Positions 36,558-46,769 of a stretch of DNA of 64,000 nucleotides are shown piece after piece. Made by a program: the position numbers and the translations under genes. How positions within the stretch are numbered: position 1 is the first letter of the stretch; the number at the start of each line of letters is the position of its first letter. Source of the stretch: Acinetobacter nosocomialis (lineage in GTDB: Bacteria; Pseudomonadota; Gammaproteobacteria; Pseudomonadales; Moraxellaceae); assembly GCA_025736915.1 (NCBI GenBank), contig CP107049.1:496001-560000 (forward strand), given 5' to 3'. The notes beneath the pieces were generated by a model that was given only the letters and a program-made list of their open reading frames with translations, searched no databases and was not told where the DNA came from.

Positions 36558-37394
36558 TTAACCGATACGACGTTTTAAACCCGTCATTTGTAAAATACGA
36601 GTAGAGATTTCTTCAATTGACATTTCAGTGACATTTAAATATTTAATACCTTCTGAAATATAAATACCTTCAATTGCTCTTAATTCCATTTGACACTGAC
36701 TAAAACTCGCATATCGACTATTTGCTTTACGCTCACTTCGAATAGCAACTAAACGTTCCGCATCAATCATTAAACCAAAAAGCTTGCTACGGTGTTCTCT
36801 TAATACCGCTGGTAGGCGGTTATCATCTAAATCTTCTTCGGTTAAAGGATAGTTAGCAACACGAATACCGAACTGTAAAGACAGATAAATAGAAGTTGGT
36901 GTTTTTCCAGAACGAGACACGCCAATTAAAATTAAATCGGCTTTGTCATAGTGGCGGGTGCGTGCACCATCATCGTTATCAAGCGCGAAATGAACGGCAT
37001 CAATACGAGCCTTATAATATTCTGAATCGGTTACCGCATGTGTTTGCCCAACCAGTGTAGTTGGTGGTGTGCCAAGCTCCTGCTCTAGCTTACTAATTAA
37101 TCCTTCAAACACATCCAAATTAACCGCTTTAGCCGTATTAATAATTTCTCGCACATGCGGATCAACTAAAGTATCAAATACTAATGGTAGGCATCCATCT
37201 CGGGTTTGGCATTTATTAATCTCAACCACAACCGCCATCGCTGCTTCTTCAGTTGTGATATAAGGCATGATGTGAATATCAAAATCCACATTAGGAAATT
37301 GGGCTAATAACGAATGTCCAAGAGTCTCGGCAGTAATTGCAGTTCCATCAGAAATAAAAAAAACGCTCCGTCTAAACTGTTTACTTTCTGACAT
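36558..37394 (-). CDS. ppsR: Phosphoenolpyruvate synthase regulatory protein (kinase/pyrophosphorylase)
   Basis: 278 residues of the DUF299 family. The N-terminal FFISDGTAITAETLGHSLL and the P-loop-like GVSRSGKTPTSIYL (about residues 154-167) are diagnostic. The enzyme inactivates PEP synthase by ADP-dependent threonine phosphorylation and reactivates it by Pi-dependent dephosphorylation. It is divergent from its target ppsA across about 156 bp. Confidence 0.95.
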   Translation of the reverse strand: MSESKQFRRSVFFISDGTAITAETLGHSLLAQFPNVDFDIHIMPYITTEEAAMAVVVEINKCQTRDGCLPLVFDTLVDPHVREIINTAKAVNLDVFEGLISKLEQELGTPPTTLVGQTHAVTDSEYYKARIDAVHFALDNDDGARTRHYDKADLILIGVSRSGKTPTSIYLSLQFGIRVANYPLTEEDLDDNRLPAVLREHRSKLFGLMIDAERLVAIRSERKANSRYASFSQCQMELRAIEGIYISEGIKYLNVTEMSIEEISTRILQMTGLKRRIG

Positions 37395-37464
37395 TAAAAT
37401 TCTCCTTAAACATTTGTCTTAGTGCTATATAATCTTTATAGTAAACTGATCTTACATGACTGTC

Positions 37465-37488
37465 GCTTAGTATAATTCTCAACTAAGC
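37465..37488 (+). other. Hairpin in the ppsR-ppsA intergenic region
   Basis: GCTTAGT (37465-37471) pairs with ACTAAGC (37482-37488), followed by CACTTTATTTTTAT. It sits 62 bp before the ppsA start and could be a leader structure or weak attenuator. Confidence 0.35.
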
Positions 37489-37550
37489 ACTTTATTTTTA
37501 TAATTTCATGCCAAGATAGACATTAATACTGCAAAAGTGGAGTGAAAACT

Positions 37551-39929
37551 TTGGAAGCGCGCGTAATCGGTCTAGAAAAATTAGGGAAACACGATGTCGA
37601 ACTCGTAGGTGGGAAAAACTCATCTTTGGGTGAAATGATCAGCCATTTATCAAATGCTGGTGTATCGGTACCTGGTGGTTTTGCAACTACTGCTCAGGCC
37701 TATCGTGAGTTCTTAGACCAAAGCGGTCTTAACGCTCGAATTCAAGCAGAACTTGCACAGCTTAACGTTGATGACGTAAATGCACTTGCAGAAACAGGCG
37801 CTAAAATTCGTCAATGGATTGTAGAGACTCCACTCACTGCAACCTTAGAACAAGAAATTCGCGCCGCTTTTACAGAACTTTCTAACGGCAACCCTGATAT
37901 CGCGGTTGCCGTTCGTTCATCTGCAACTGCTGAAGATTTACCAGATGCATCTTTCGCGGGTCAACAAGAAACTTTCTTGAATATTCGCGGTATTGATAAC
38001 GTCCTTATCGCCATTAAAGAAGTATTTGCTTCTTTATATAATGACCGTGCTATTTCTTATCGTGTACACCAAGGCTTCGATCATGATGTTGTCGCATTGT
38101 CTGCAGGTGTTCAGCGTATGGTGCGCTCTGAAACTGGCGCTGCGGGTGTAATGTTTACCCTTGATACCGAGTCTGGTTTCCGTGATGTCGTATTTATTAC
38201 AGCATCTTACGGTTTAGGTGAAATGGTTGTACAAGGTGCAGTTAACCCTGACGAATTCTACCTATCTAAACCATTATTAAATGCGGGCAAACATGCGGTA
38301 TTACGCCGTAACCTCGGCTCTAAGCACCAGAAAATGATTTATGGTGAAGAAGGTTCAGCAGGTAAATCTGTTGTTGTTGTTGACGTTGAAAAACAAGAAC
38401 GTCAACAGTTCGCATTAAATGATCACGAATTACAAGAGTTAGCTAAACAAGCGCTTATTATTGAGCAGCACTATGGCGCTCCAATGGATATCGAGTGGGC
38501 AAAAGATGGTGACGATGGTCAAATCTATATTGTTCAAGCTCGTCCAGAAACTGTAAAAAGCCGTCAAAATGTTGGCACAATGGAACGTTACCTTCTCAAG
38601 CAAAAAGGTACAGTACTTTGTGAAGGCCGTTCAATTGGTCAACGTATCGGTTCTGGTAAAGTCCGTATTGTTAACTCAATTAAAGAAATGGACAAAGTAC
38701 AAGACGGTGATGTGCTTGTATCAGACATGACTGACCCAGATTGGGAACCAGTAATGAAACGTGCTGCTGCTATTATTACTAACCGTGGTGGCCGTACTTG
38801 TCACGCTGCAATTATTGCACGTGAACTTGGTGTACCGGCAATTGTAGGTTGTGGTAACGCAACAGAAGTATTGACTGATGGTCAAGAAGTTACTGTTTCT
38901 TGTGCTGAAGGTGACACCGGTTTCATCTACGAAGGTGCGTTAGACTTTGAAGTTCAACGTAACTCTGTTGAGTCTATGCCGAAACTTTCATTCAAAATTA
39001 TGATGAACGTAGGTAACCCTGACCGTGCTTTTGACTTTGCTCAAATTCCAAACGAAGGTATTGGTCTTGCTCGTTTAGAGTTCATTATTAACCGCATGAT
39101 AGGTGTTCACCCTAAAGCCCTTCTTAACATTGAAAGCTTACCTCGTGAAACTCGTGCTGCTGTAATGACACGTACAGCTGGCTATGCATCACCTGTAGAA
39201 TTCTATGTAGAAAAGCTAGTTGAAGGTATTGCAACACTTGCAGCTGCTTTTGCTGACAAACCAGTCATTGTTCGTATGTCTGACTTTAAGTCAAACGAAT
39301 ATGCAAACCTTATTGGCGGTAAGTTATACGAGCCAGAAGAAGAAAACCCAATGCTTGGTTTCCGTGGTGCAAGCCGTTATGTTTCGGACAACTTCCGTGA
39401 CTGCTTCGAACTTGAATGCCGTGCACTTAAGAAAGTTCGTGATGAAATGGGTCTCACTAACATCCAAATCATGATTCCTTTCGTACGCACCGTATCTGAA
39501 GCAAAACGCGTAATTGAGTTACTTGCTCAGAATGGCTTGAAACGTGGTGAGAATGGCTTAAAAGTTATCATGATGTGTGAATTACCAACTAACGCATTGT
39601 TAGCTGAACAATTCCTTGAACATTTCGATGGTTTCTCTATCGGTTCTAACGACTTAACTCAATTAACACTTGGTCTTGACCGTGACTCAGGTATTGTTTC
39701 TCACTTGTTTGACGAACGTGATGCAGCCGTAAAAGCTCTTCTTTCTATGGCAATTCATGCTTGTCGTAAAGCTGGTAAATATGTGGGTATCTGTGGTCAA
39801 GGACCATCTGACCACCCTGACCTTGCGAAATGGTTAATGGAACAAGGTATTGAATCAGTGTCTCTAAATCCTGACTCAGTTTTAGATACATGGTTCTTCC
39901 TTGCTGAAGAAAAAATCAAGCAAATCTAA
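37551..39929 (+). CDS. ppsA: Phosphoenolpyruvate synthase
   Basis: About 792 residues. The N-terminal ATP-grasp region has [13 protein letters not shown] and [24 protein letters not shown]; the phosphohistidine domain has [15 protein letters not shown] with the reactive His; the C-terminal PEP-binding domain has [18 protein letters not shown]. It converts pyruvate and ATP to PEP, AMP and Pi for gluconeogenesis. The TTG at 37551 is chosen because GGAG lies 8 bp upstream; a GTG at 37542 would overlap that site. Control by PpsR is expected. Confidence 0.95.
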   Translation: MEARVIGLEKLGKHDVELVGGKNSSLGEMISHLSNAGVSVPGGFATTAQAYREFLDQSGLNARIQAELAQLNVDDVNALAETGAKIRQWIVETPLTATLEQEIRAAFTELSNGNPDIAVAVRSSATAEDLPDASFAGQQETFLNIRGIDNVLIAIKEVFASLYNDRAISYRVHQGFDHDVVALSAGVQRMVRSETGAAGVMFTLDTESGFRDVVFITASYGLGEMVVQGAVNPDEFYLSKPLLNAGKHAVLRRNLGSKHQKMIYGEEGSAGKSVVVVDVEKQERQQFALNDHELQELAKQALIIEQHYGAPMDIEWAKDGDDGQIYIVQARPETVKSRQNVGTMERYLLKQKGTVLCEGRSIGQRIGSGKVRIVNSIKEMDKVQDGDVLVSDMTDPDWEPVMKRAAAIITNRGGRTCHAAIIARELGVPAIVGCGNATEVLTDGQEVTVSCAEGDTGFIYEGALDFEVQRNSVESMPKLSFKIMMNVGNPDRAFDFAQIPNEGIGLARLEFIINRMIGVHPKALLNIESLPRETRAAVMTRTAGYASPVEFYVEKLVEGIATLAAAFADKPVIVRMSDFKSNEYANLIGGKLYEPEEENPMLGFRGASRYVSDNFRDCFELECRALKKVRDEMGLTNIQIMIPFVRTVSEAKRVIELLAQNGLKRGENGLKVIMMCELPTNALLAEQFLEHFDGFSIGSNDLTQLTLGLDRDSGIVSHLFDERDAAVKALLSMAIHACRKAGKYVGICGQGPSDHPDLAKWLMEQGIESVSLNPDSVLDTWFFLAEEKIKQI

Positions 39930-39940
39930 TTTGTTATAGA

Positions 39941-39966
39941 AAAAGACCCATCCGTGGGTCTTTTTT
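39941..39966 (+). terminator. Intrinsic terminator of ppsA
   Basis: AAAGACCCA pairs with TGGGTCTTT around TCCG, followed by Ts. Confidence 0.95.
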
Positions 39967-39993
39967 CATCTTTAGAATAGAGAATTTTTACTT

Positions 39994-40749
39994 ATGCAAA
40001 TTTACTTGGCACGTAATAATCAACAAGCTGGGCCTTATACCTTAGAACAACTAAATCAAATGTTGGCAAGCCAACAAGTTTTACTCACTGATTTAGCTTG
40101 GCATGAAGGCATGACAGAATGGAAAGCTTTAGGAGAATTAACCCAAGGTAAACTTGTATATCAACCTACGGGTTATTCTGCTTTTTCAGCAAATACAAAT
40201 ACGCCTTATAACGAGACAATTCAGCAAATTCGTGTTGAAGCTAAACCACATGAGCTTGCTTCAATTTCATCTCGTGCGCTTGCAAAAATTATTGACTTAT
40301 TACTTTGGCTACCTATTGCAGCCATTCCATCTTTTTTCTTTAATGAAGCTCAATATAAACAACTTTTTGAGTTACAAAAACAGATGCAGTCTGCAGAAGT
40401 TGCATCAACTAAAGCAGCTGAACTTCAACAGCAGCTTTTTACACTTATTCCAATTGAAGCGTGGCATACAATGTTACTCTATGTAGTAATAATGCTCGCT
40501 ATTCAAGCATTTTTGTTGACCAAATTTGGACAAAGTATTGGCAAAAAAATTGTTGGAATTAGAATTGTCGATGCTGAAACGAATGGCAAAGTTAATTTAA
40601 CGCGTATCTTCTTACTCAGAAGTATCGTTTTCATTATATTAAATTTGCTGTTTATGCCAATTAGTACAATTATTGACTATGCTTTTGCATTAGGACAAAA
40701 GCGTCAAGCTCTACATGACAAAATTGCAAGAACAAAAGTGATCAAATGA
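39994..40749 (+). CDS. GYF_2/DUF4339 and RDD domain membrane protein
   Basis: 251 residues. Residues 1-55 (QAGPYTLEQLNQMLASQQVLLTDLAWHEGMTEWKAL) form a GYF_2-type (DUF4339) domain, thought to bind peptides. Residues about 85-251 form an RDD domain: ASISSRALAKIIDLLLW, FGQSIGKKIVGIRIVD, RSIVF and QALHDKIARTKV, with about three membrane helices and a cytoplasmic-looking loop. Function is unknown; RDD proteins are sometimes transport-related. It is monocistronic between two terminators. Confidence 0.8.
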   Translation: MQIYLARNNQQAGPYTLEQLNQMLASQQVLLTDLAWHEGMTEWKALGELTQGKLVYQPTGYSAFSANTNTPYNETIQQIRVEAKPHELASISSRALAKIIDLLLWLPIAAIPSFFFNEAQYKQLFELQKQMQSAEVASTKAAELQQQLFTLIPIEAWHTMLLYVVIMLAIQAFLLTKFGQSIGKKIVGIRIVDAETNGKVNLTRIFLLRSIVFIILNLLFMPISTIIDYAFALGQKRQALHDKIARTKVIK

Positions 40750-40780
40750 TAGTGAATGACTCATTCATTTAATGTCTAAA

Positions 40781-40809
40781 AAAAAGGAGGCACCCCGCCT
40801 CCTTTTTTT
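40781..40809 (+). terminator. Intrinsic terminator
   Basis: AAAAGGAGGC pairs with GCCTCCTTTT around a 5-base loop, followed by Ts. Confidence 0.95.
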
Positions 40810-41066
40810 CTATAGAGAGTTGATATTTAAATAAAAGCTCCATCTCGATTCGATACCCTACAAAAAAAATCGGGTTTTAAAACAATTATTTCAAGCTGCT
40901 TTATGTGTAGCTTAGTTTGTCGATATGAGGCATAATGCCCTACAACGTAGCGGTGTCGCATCATTGAGAAGTCTAATTTTTTAAGACTAGCATTCTCAAT
41001 CATGCGACACTTTAATCGCTATCCCATATTTAATTAGGGAATGGGACTCTTCACCGAGGTTGTAAA
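40810..41066 (+). other. Upstream region of the cyo operon
   Basis: No gene between the RDD terminator and cyoA. Besides the long hairpin at 40953-41010 there is a short dyad GGCATAATGCC (40929-40939), and TCCC / GGGA arms around an A/T core near 41022-41040. I could not settle a promoter. A ribosome-binding GAGG precedes the cyoA ATG. Confidence 0.5.
40953..41010 (+). other. Long hairpin upstream of cyoA
   Basis: Eighteen-base arms (40953-40970 and 40993-41010) pair at 17 of 18 positions, starting GTGTCGCAT on the left and ending ATGCGACAC on the right. The 22-base loop contains an inner AGTCT / AGACT stem. It ends 56 bp before the cyoA start and lacks a T-run, so it is not a simple terminator. 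It may be an RNA control element, a protein-binding site or part of a small RNA. Confidence 0.6.
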
Positions 41067-42119
41067 ATGAGACAAACGATTTTAGCTGTATTGTCTTTAT
41101 CAACGCTTGCCGCACTTTTGACTGGGTGTGGTGGTGATATGGTACTTCTAAACTCTAAAGGTCCAGTTGGTCAAGGTCAAAGTGACCTTATGATGACTGC
41201 GATCTATTTAATGTTACTTGTGGTGATTCCTTCAATCATCATGGCATTATGGTTTGGTTGGAAATATCGTGCGTCAAATAAAGATGCAGACTATAAACCT
41301 ACATGGGCACACTCAACTGCAATTGAAGTTGTAGTATGGGGTATCCCTGTCATTATTATTGGTATTTTAGCTTGGTTAACTTGGTGGGGTTCCCACAAGT
41401 ATGACCCATACCGTCCTTTAGAATCAGATAAAGCACCTTTAACTATTCAGGTTATTGCTGAACAGTTCAAGTGGATTTTTATTTATCCTGAACAAAACAT
41501 TGCGACTGTTAACGAAGTACGTTTCCCAGAAAAAACTCCGTTAAGCTTCAAAATCACTTCTAACTTCACAATGAACTCATTCTTCATTCCACAGTTAGGC
41601 GGTCAGATTTACGCAATGGCAGGTATGCAAACTCACCTTCATTTGTTAGCAAATGAAACTGGTGTATATCGTGGTTTCTCTTCTAACTACTCAGGCTATG
41701 GTTTCTCTCAAATGCGTTTCAAAGCGCATAGCGTTACAGAGCAACAATTCAACGAATGGGTAGCAGCTGTTAAAGCAGGTAATGGTTCAACCATTAATCC
41801 AGAAGCAATTCAAAAAGCTACGCTTGACCAAGCTGAATTGGCAACCTTACGTGATGGCGATCGTTCTAAGCACCAAATCGAGCATTTAGTAAATCGTGCT
41901 AAAGCTGCTGGTGATCAAGAAGCGCTTGCTAAAGCAGAAGCGATGAAACCGTTCCCGACTAAGCCGCACCCTGTGACTTATTACTCTGCAGTTGAACCAA
42001 AACTGTTTGAAACAGTTATCAACCATTATATGAGTAACTATCATGGTGTTGACCACTCTGCTGAACATGCAACAGCTGACACTCATGCTGCAGCTGAACA
42101 CGCTGCTCAAGGGGAATAA
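41067..42119 (+). CDS. cyoA: Cytochrome bo3 ubiquinol oxidase subunit II
   Basis: 350 residues. A lipoprotein signal (LAALLTGCGG, Cys at about 21) is followed by two membrane helices and a cupredoxin-like periplasmic domain (FKWIFIYPEQNIATVNEV; NSFFIPQLGGQIYAM) lacking the CuA ligands, as expected for a quinol oxidase. The C-terminus is His/Ala-rich. It is the first gene of cyoABCDE; cyoB follows after 3 bp. Confidence 0.95.
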   Translation: MRQTILAVLSLSTLAALLTGCGGDMVLLNSKGPVGQGQSDLMMTAIYLMLLVVIPSIIMALWFGWKYRASNKDADYKPTWAHSTAIEVVVWGIPVIIIGILAWLTWWGSHKYDPYRPLESDKAPLTIQVIAEQFKWIFIYPEQNIATVNEVRFPEKTPLSFKITSNFTMNSFFIPQLGGQIYAMAGMQTHLHLLANETGVYRGFSSNYSGYGFSQMRFKAHSVTEQQFNEWVAAVKAGNGSTINPEAIQKATLDQAELATLRDGDRSKHQIEHLVNRAKAAGDQEALAKAEAMKPFPTKPHPVTYYSAVEPKLFETVINHYMSNYHGVDHSAEHATADTHAAAEHAAQGE

Positions 42120-42122
42120 GAC

Positions 42123-44114
42123 ATGGATATGATTTTTGGTAAACTGGGTTGGGACTCTATCCCGACAGAGCCAATCGTACTTGTCACCATGGTCCTTATG
42201 GCAATTGGTGCAATTGCAGTGCTTGGCGGTATCACCTATTTCAAAAAATGGGGATATTTGTGGAATGAGTGGTTTATTACAGTAGACCATAAGAAAATTG
42301 GTATCATGTATATCATCGTATCTGTTGTCATGCTTTTGCGTGGTTTCGCCGATGCGATCATGATGCGTTTACAACTTTTCCTCGCTAAAGGCGGCGGCGA
42401 AGGTTATTTACATCCTGACCACTACGACCAGATCTTCACCGCACACGGTGTAATCATGATCTTCTTCGTAGCAATGGGTCTCGTTGTAGGTATGATGAAC
42501 ATCTCTGTACCTTTACAGATTGGTGCTCGTGACGTTGCTTTCCCATTATTAAACTCTTTAAGCTTCTGGTTATTCGCTGGTGCTGCTGGTTTAATGATGC
42601 TTTCACTTGTATTAGGTGAATTTGCTGCGACTGGTTGGATGGCTTACCCTCCTCTATCTGGCATTCAATATTCTCCTGGTGTAGGTGTTGACTACTATAT
42701 CTGGGCACTTCAGGTTTCTGGTCTAGGTACGCTTTTATCTGGTGTTAACTTCTTCGTTACCATCATTAAAATGCGTGCACCTGGCATGAAATTAATGGAC
42801 ATGCCTATTTTCACGTGGACTTCGCTTTGTACGGCTGTATTAATCATTGCATCATTCCCTGTATTAACAGGTACACTTGCAATGCTTACTCTAGACCGTT
42901 ACTTCGGCTTCCATTTCTTCACAAATGAGCTTGGCGGTAGCCCAATGCTTTATGTGAACTTAATCTGGACATGGGGTCACCCTGAAGTATATATCTTGGT
43001 ATTACCAGCATTTGGTCTATACTCAGAAATCGTTGCAACCTTCTCTCGTAAAGCGTTGTTCGGTTACAAGTCTATGGTGTATGCAACTATCGCGATTACT
43101 GTTCTTGCGTTCGTTGTATGGCTTCACCACTTCTTCACCATGGGTGCTGGTGCGAACGTTAACGCGTTCTTCGGTATCATGACCATGGTTATTGCGATTC
43201 CTACTGGTGTGAAAATCTTCTCTTGGTTATTCACCATGTATAAAGGTCGCATCACCTTTACTACTCCAATGTTATGGACGCTTGGCTTCCTTGTAACATT
43301 CGGTATCGGTGGTTTAACTGGTGTACTTATGGCTGTTCCACCTGCGGACTTCTTAGTACACAACTCATTATTCTTGATCGCTCACTTCCATAACGTAATT
43401 ATCGGTGGTGTGGTGTTTGGTATGTTTGCCGGCATCATTTACTACTGGCCGAAAATGTTTGGTTGGAAGCTCAATGAAGCATGGGGTAAAGCTGCGTTCT
43501 GGTTCTGGTTCTTTGGTTTCTATTTTGCATTCATGCCACTTTATATCCTTGGTTTCATGGGTATGACTCGTCGTTTGAATACATATGACAACCCTGAATG
43601 GGACCCATACCTTGCGATTGCATTATTTGGTGCTGTTCTTGTTGCTATTGGTATTGCATGTTTCTTAATGCAAATCATCGTTGGTTTCTTACAACGCAAA
43701 GACAACATGGACCTTACAGGCGATCCATGGGATGCTCGTACGCTTGAGTGGGCAACTTCTTCCCCTGCTCCATTCTATAACTTTGCGCATGAACCAGATG
43801 CAAGCGGTGTTGACCGTTTCTGGACTGACAAAGAAAATGGTGTAGCATACGCACGTAACACTAAATATGAAGACATCCACATGCCGACTGATCGTGCTGC
43901 TGGTTTTGTCATTGCAATGTTCATTACTCTTCTTGGCTTTGCACTTATCTGGCATATTTGGTGGCTCGTTGTTGTTTCATTCGCTTCAGCTGTTATTAGC
44001 TTGATCGTAAGCTCATTCACTAAGAATGTTGATTACTATGTTCCAGCTGCTGAAGTTGAGCGTATTGAAAACGAACGCTATGCTTTACTTGAAAAACACT
44101 TGAAGAAGGACTAA
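42123..44114 (+). CDS. cyoB: Cytochrome bo3 ubiquinol oxidase subunit I
   Basis: 663 residues, standard for CyoB, with about 15 membrane helices. Heme and CuB ligands are visible: the low-spin heme His in [31 protein letters not shown] with the His-Tyr crosslink pair, the adjacent pair in WLHHFFTMG, and [13 protein letters not shown]. It reduces O2 to water and pumps protons. It is translationally close to cyoA and cyoC. Confidence 0.97.
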   Translation: MDMIFGKLGWDSIPTEPIVLVTMVLMAIGAIAVLGGITYFKKWGYLWNEWFITVDHKKIGIMYIIVSVVMLLRGFADAIMMRLQLFLAKGGGEGYLHPDHYDQIFTAHGVIMIFFVAMGLVVGMMNISVPLQIGARDVAFPLLNSLSFWLFAGAAGLMMLSLVLGEFAATGWMAYPPLSGIQYSPGVGVDYYIWALQVSGLGTLLSGVNFFVTIIKMRAPGMKLMDMPIFTWTSLCTAVLIIASFPVLTGTLAMLTLDRYFGFHFFTNELGGSPMLYVNLIWTWGHPEVYILVLPAFGLYSEIVATFSRKALFGYKSMVYATIAITVLAFVVWLHHFFTMGAGANVNAFFGIMTMVIAIPTGVKIFSWLFTMYKGRITFTTPMLWTLGFLVTFGIGGLTGVLMAVPPADFLVHNSLFLIAHFHNVIIGGVVFGMFAGIIYYWPKMFGWKLNEAWGKAAFWFWFFGFYFAFMPLYILGFMGMTRRLNTYDNPEWDPYLAIALFGAVLVAIGIACFLMQIIVGFLQRKDNMDLTGDPWDARTLEWATSSPAPFYNFAHEPDASGVDRFWTDKENGVAYARNTKYEDIHMPTDRAAGFVIAMFITLLGFALIWHIWWLVVVSFASAVISLIVSSFTKNVDYYVPAAEVERIENERYALLEKHLKKD

Positions 44115-44118
44115 GGAA

Positions 44119-44739
44119 ATGGCTGAAGTACTTCATCACGACAACCATGGCCACGATGGTCATCATGAACATGATGATACAGATTTAACGGTCTTTGGTT
44201 TCTGGACATACTTGATGAGTGACTTGATTCTTTTCGGATCACTCTTCATTGCGTTCGCTGTATTAAGCAGTCATGTTCCAGCAGGGACTCCAAGTGCATA
44301 TGACCTGTTCCATAACTCATTAGGCTATGTGTTAACTGAAACATTTGCCTTATTGATTTCATCGGTAACATTTGGTTTTGCTGTACTTGCATCTTATAAA
44401 AAGAATGTAAATCAAGTGATCACTTGGTTATTTATTACATTCCTTTTTGGTGCAACCTTCATCGGTATGGAGCTCTATGAATTCCATCACCTTGTAGAGG
44501 AAGGTCATGGTCCAACTCACAGTGCATTCTTGTCATCGTTCTTTACTTTGGTTGGTACGCACGGTATCCACGTAACTTCTGGTTTAGTGTGGATGTTAGT
44601 ATTGATGTATCAAATCAAAACTAAAGGTTTGACTTTACCGAATACACGTCGTCTTGCTTGTTTAAGCTTGTTCTGGCACTTCCTTGACATCGTTTGGATC
44701 TGTGTATTCAGCGTCGTTTACTTACTGGGAGTTCTCTAA
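44119..44739 (+). CDS. cyoC: Cytochrome bo3 ubiquinol oxidase subunit III
   Basis: 206 residues with five membrane helices. The N-terminus is His/Asp-rich ([13 protein letters not shown]), then [55 protein letters not shown] and [12 protein letters not shown], as in CyoC. It stabilises the oxidase core. Its stop overlaps the cyoD start by one base. Confidence 0.96.
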   Translation: MAEVLHHDNHGHDGHHEHDDTDLTVFGFWTYLMSDLILFGSLFIAFAVLSSHVPAGTPSAYDLFHNSLGYVLTETFALLISSVTFGFAVLASYKKNVNQVITWLFITFLFGATFIGMELYEFHHLVEEGHGPTHSAFLSSFFTLVGTHGIHVTSGLVWMLVLMYQIKTKGLTLPNTRRLACLSLFWHFLDIVWICVFSVVYLLGVL

Positions 44740-45068
44740 TGAGTAGTCATGAGCATAATGCTGCTGGTGCGTCACACGGTAACTTTAAGCAATACACTGT
44801 AGGTTTTATTCTATCTGTTATTCTTACCATCATCCCATTCGGGATGGTGATGGCAGGTGGTTTTAGCCGCGGTCTTTTAGTTACAGTGATTGCAATTACT
44901 GCCGTTGCTCAGGTTCTTGTACAGCTTGTGTACTTCTTACACATGAATACATCATCTGAACAACGTTGGAATATGATTGCATTTATCTACACAATCCTAT
45001 GTATCGCTGTACTTTTAATCGGTTCTGTGTGGATTATGAATTACCTTCACTACAATATGATGATCTAA
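44739..45068 (+). CDS. cyoD: Cytochrome bo3 ubiquinol oxidase subunit IV
   Basis: 109 residues with three membrane helices. The ATG at 44739 overlaps the cyoC stop (TAATG); an upstream frame exists but would overlap cyoC. Typical CyoD sequence is visible: YTVGFILSVILTIIPFGMVM and VQLVYFLHMN. It assists assembly of the CuB centre in related oxidases. Confidence 0.95.
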   Translation: MSSHEHNAAGASHGNFKQYTVGFILSVILTIIPFGMVMAGGFSRGLLVTVIAITAVAQVLVQLVYFLHMNTSSEQRWNMIAFIYTILCIAVLLIGSVWIMNYLHYNMMI

Positions 45069-45078
45069 ACTGATTGTC

Positions 45079-45957
45079 ATGTTGAGAAAGTATTTATTCC
45101 TGACTAAACCAGGAATTCTCTTCGGTAATTTCATTACCACCTTGGGCGGCTTCTTCTTAGCCGCCCAAGGCTCTATAGACATCTTATTATTATTGCTCAC
45201 TCTTATTGGAACAACGTTAGTTGTTGCTTCAGGTTGTGTCGTCAATAATGTTATTGATCAAGATATTGATACAAAGATGCAGCGCACTCAAAACCGCGCC
45301 CTTGTTAAAAAAACCATCTCTCCTACTGTTGCACTTATATATGCATTCGTACTTGGATTAATTGGTTTTGGCATTTTGTGGTTTGGTGTAAATGGCTACG
45401 CTTTTTTGTTTGCAGTAATTGGTTTTGTTGTCTATGTCGGTTTTTATAGCTTGTGGACCAAACGTACCTCAATCCATCAAACCGTTATTGGTAGTATCTC
45501 CGGAGCGAGTCCTCCTGTTATTGGTTATACAGCAGTAACTCATCAATTTGATGTGGCAGCCTTACTTTTGTTTTTAGCATACGGTTTATGGCAAATGCCC
45601 CACTCTTGGGCAATTGCAATTTATCGTTTTGATGATTACAAAAATGCGGGTATTCCAATCTTGCCTGTAGCACGTTCCATTTATCGTACGAAAATTGAAT
45701 GTGTAATATATATCCTGTTATTTGCAGCTGTTTTGAATGGGTTATATTGTTTTGGCTATACCAATGTATTCTTTTTAATTACCTTTAATGCTTTGACTGC
45801 ATATTGGTTCTATTTATCGATTATTGGGTTTAAAGCCGAAAACGACCAACTATGGGCTAAACGTTTTTTCCTCTACTCGGTCATATTAATTACCCTGTTA
45901 AGTTTGAGCTTTAGCTTTACCTATCAATCTCCTGCTCCAAATCTTCCTCTCTTTTAA
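45079..45957 (+). CDS. cyoE: Protoheme IX farnesyltransferase (heme O synthase)
   Basis: 292 residues of the UbiA prenyltransferase superfamily with about eight or nine membrane helices. The prenyl-diphosphate/Mg motif appears as NNVIDQDIDTKMQRTQNR (about residues 55-72), with YSLWTKRTSIHQTVIGSISGASPPVIGY further on. It makes heme O for the oxidase encoded upstream. It starts 10 bp after cyoD. Confidence 0.96.
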   Translation: MLRKYLFLTKPGILFGNFITTLGGFFLAAQGSIDILLLLLTLIGTTLVVASGCVVNNVIDQDIDTKMQRTQNRALVKKTISPTVALIYAFVLGLIGFGILWFGVNGYAFLFAVIGFVVYVGFYSLWTKRTSIHQTVIGSISGASPPVIGYTAVTHQFDVAALLLFLAYGLWQMPHSWAIAIYRFDDYKNAGIPILPVARSIYRTKIECVIYILLFAAVLNGLYCFGYTNVFFLITFNALTAYWFYLSIIGFKAENDQLWAKRFFLYSVILITLLSLSFSFTYQSPAPNLPLF

Positions 45958-46011
45958 TTAAGGGAGGATTTCCTCCTCAAAAACAACTTTTTATATTTCT
46001 TATCAAAAGAT

Positions 46012-46040
46012 TTGTTTTTAGTCTAATTTTTACCTATAAT
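46012..46040 (+). promoter_or_regulatory. Promoter of the rpsF operon
   Basis: TTGTTT (46012-46017), a 17-bp spacer and a perfect TATAAT (46035-46040). Transcription would start near 46047, leaving a leader of about 90 bases. Confidence 0.75.
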
Positions 46041-46046
46041 TCAGCC

Positions 46047-46138
46047 TTCGCATTTTTTGCGACGTAGCTATTATTATTTTAGCTATGACTCCTTGCTTCT
46101 AATTTTTTAGGGGCTGTTTAAACCGTAAGGAGCTGACA
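46047..46138 (+). promoter_or_regulatory. Structured rpsF leader
   Basis: The leader holds two hairpins: TCGCA / TGCGA near 46047-46062, and TAGCTA / TAGCTA around a 9-base loop near 46065-46086. A CCG triplet lies in AAACCGTAAGGAG just before the start. Leaders of rpsF operons in many bacteria bind the S6:S18 complex through a CCG-containing motif. Whether this leader folds so is inference. Confidence 0.35.
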
Positions 46139-46522
46139 ATGCGTCATTACGAAATCGTACTTTTGGTACATCCAGACCAAAGCGATCAAGTTGTAGGTAT
46201 GGTTGAACGCTATATCTCTCAGATCAAAGAAGCTGATGGTCAAATTCACCGTTTAGAAGATTGGGGCCGTCGTCAATTGGCTTACCCAATTAACAAAATT
46301 CACAAAGCGCACTACATTCTTATGAATGTTGAATGTGGTCAAACTACGCTTGATGAGTTAGAAGAATTATTCCGTTATAACGACGCGATCATTCGTAACC
46401 TTATCATCCGTCGTGAACACGCAATCACTGAAGAGTCATTGCTTGCTAAGAGTGCTGAAGAAAAGCGTGCGCGTAAAGCTCAACGCGAAGAAGCACAGCA
46501 AGTTGCTCAAGAAGCTGAATAA
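46139..46522 (+). CDS. rpsF: 30S ribosomal protein S6
   Basis: 127 residues with the S6 core ([43 protein letters not shown]) and a charged Glu/Ala/Lys tail from about residue 100, the region glutamylated by RimK in E. coli. It pairs with S18 on the 30S platform. It is first in rpsF-rpsR-rplI behind a near-consensus promoter; priB is not present between rpsF and rpsR. An AAGGAG ribosome site precedes it. Confidence 0.97.
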   Translation: MRHYEIVLLVHPDQSDQVVGMVERYISQIKEADGQIHRLEDWGRRQLAYPINKIHKAHYILMNVECGQTTLDELEELFRYNDAIIRNLIIRREHAITEESLLAKSAEEKRARKAQREEAQQVAQEAE

Positions 46523-46533
46523 GGAGAACATCA

Positions 46534-46761
46534 ATGGCACGTTTTTACCGTCGTCGCAAGTTCTGCCGCTTTACAGCTGAGAATGTTGCGTACATCGACT
46601 ACAAAGATATCGACACTTTAAAACAGTACATCACTGAAAACGGCAAGATTGTTCCTAGCCGTATCACTGGTACTAAAGCTCGTTATCAACGTCAATTAGC
46701 ACTTGCTATCAAACAAGCTCGCTATTTGTCTTTGATTCCGTACACTGACAACCATAAGTGA
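46534..46761 (+). CDS. rpsR: 30S ribosomal protein S18
   Basis: 75 residues with the S18 signature ([48 protein letters not shown]). It forms a dimer with S6 that binds 16S rRNA. It lies 11 bp after rpsF, with AAGGAG before the ATG. Confidence 0.98.
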
Positions 46762-46769
46762 GGTGATCT

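Noticed and set aside
41886..42290. Minus-strand frame of 134 codons across the cyoA-cyoB junction
   Set aside because: Both sense genes are clearly conserved; this frame has Cys/His-rich antisense composition and no ribosome site.
45959..45990. GGGAGG/CCTCCT hairpin after cyoE as a terminator
   Set aside because: The stem is short and no T-run follows directly, so it is not listed as a terminator; the next gene has its own clear promoter.
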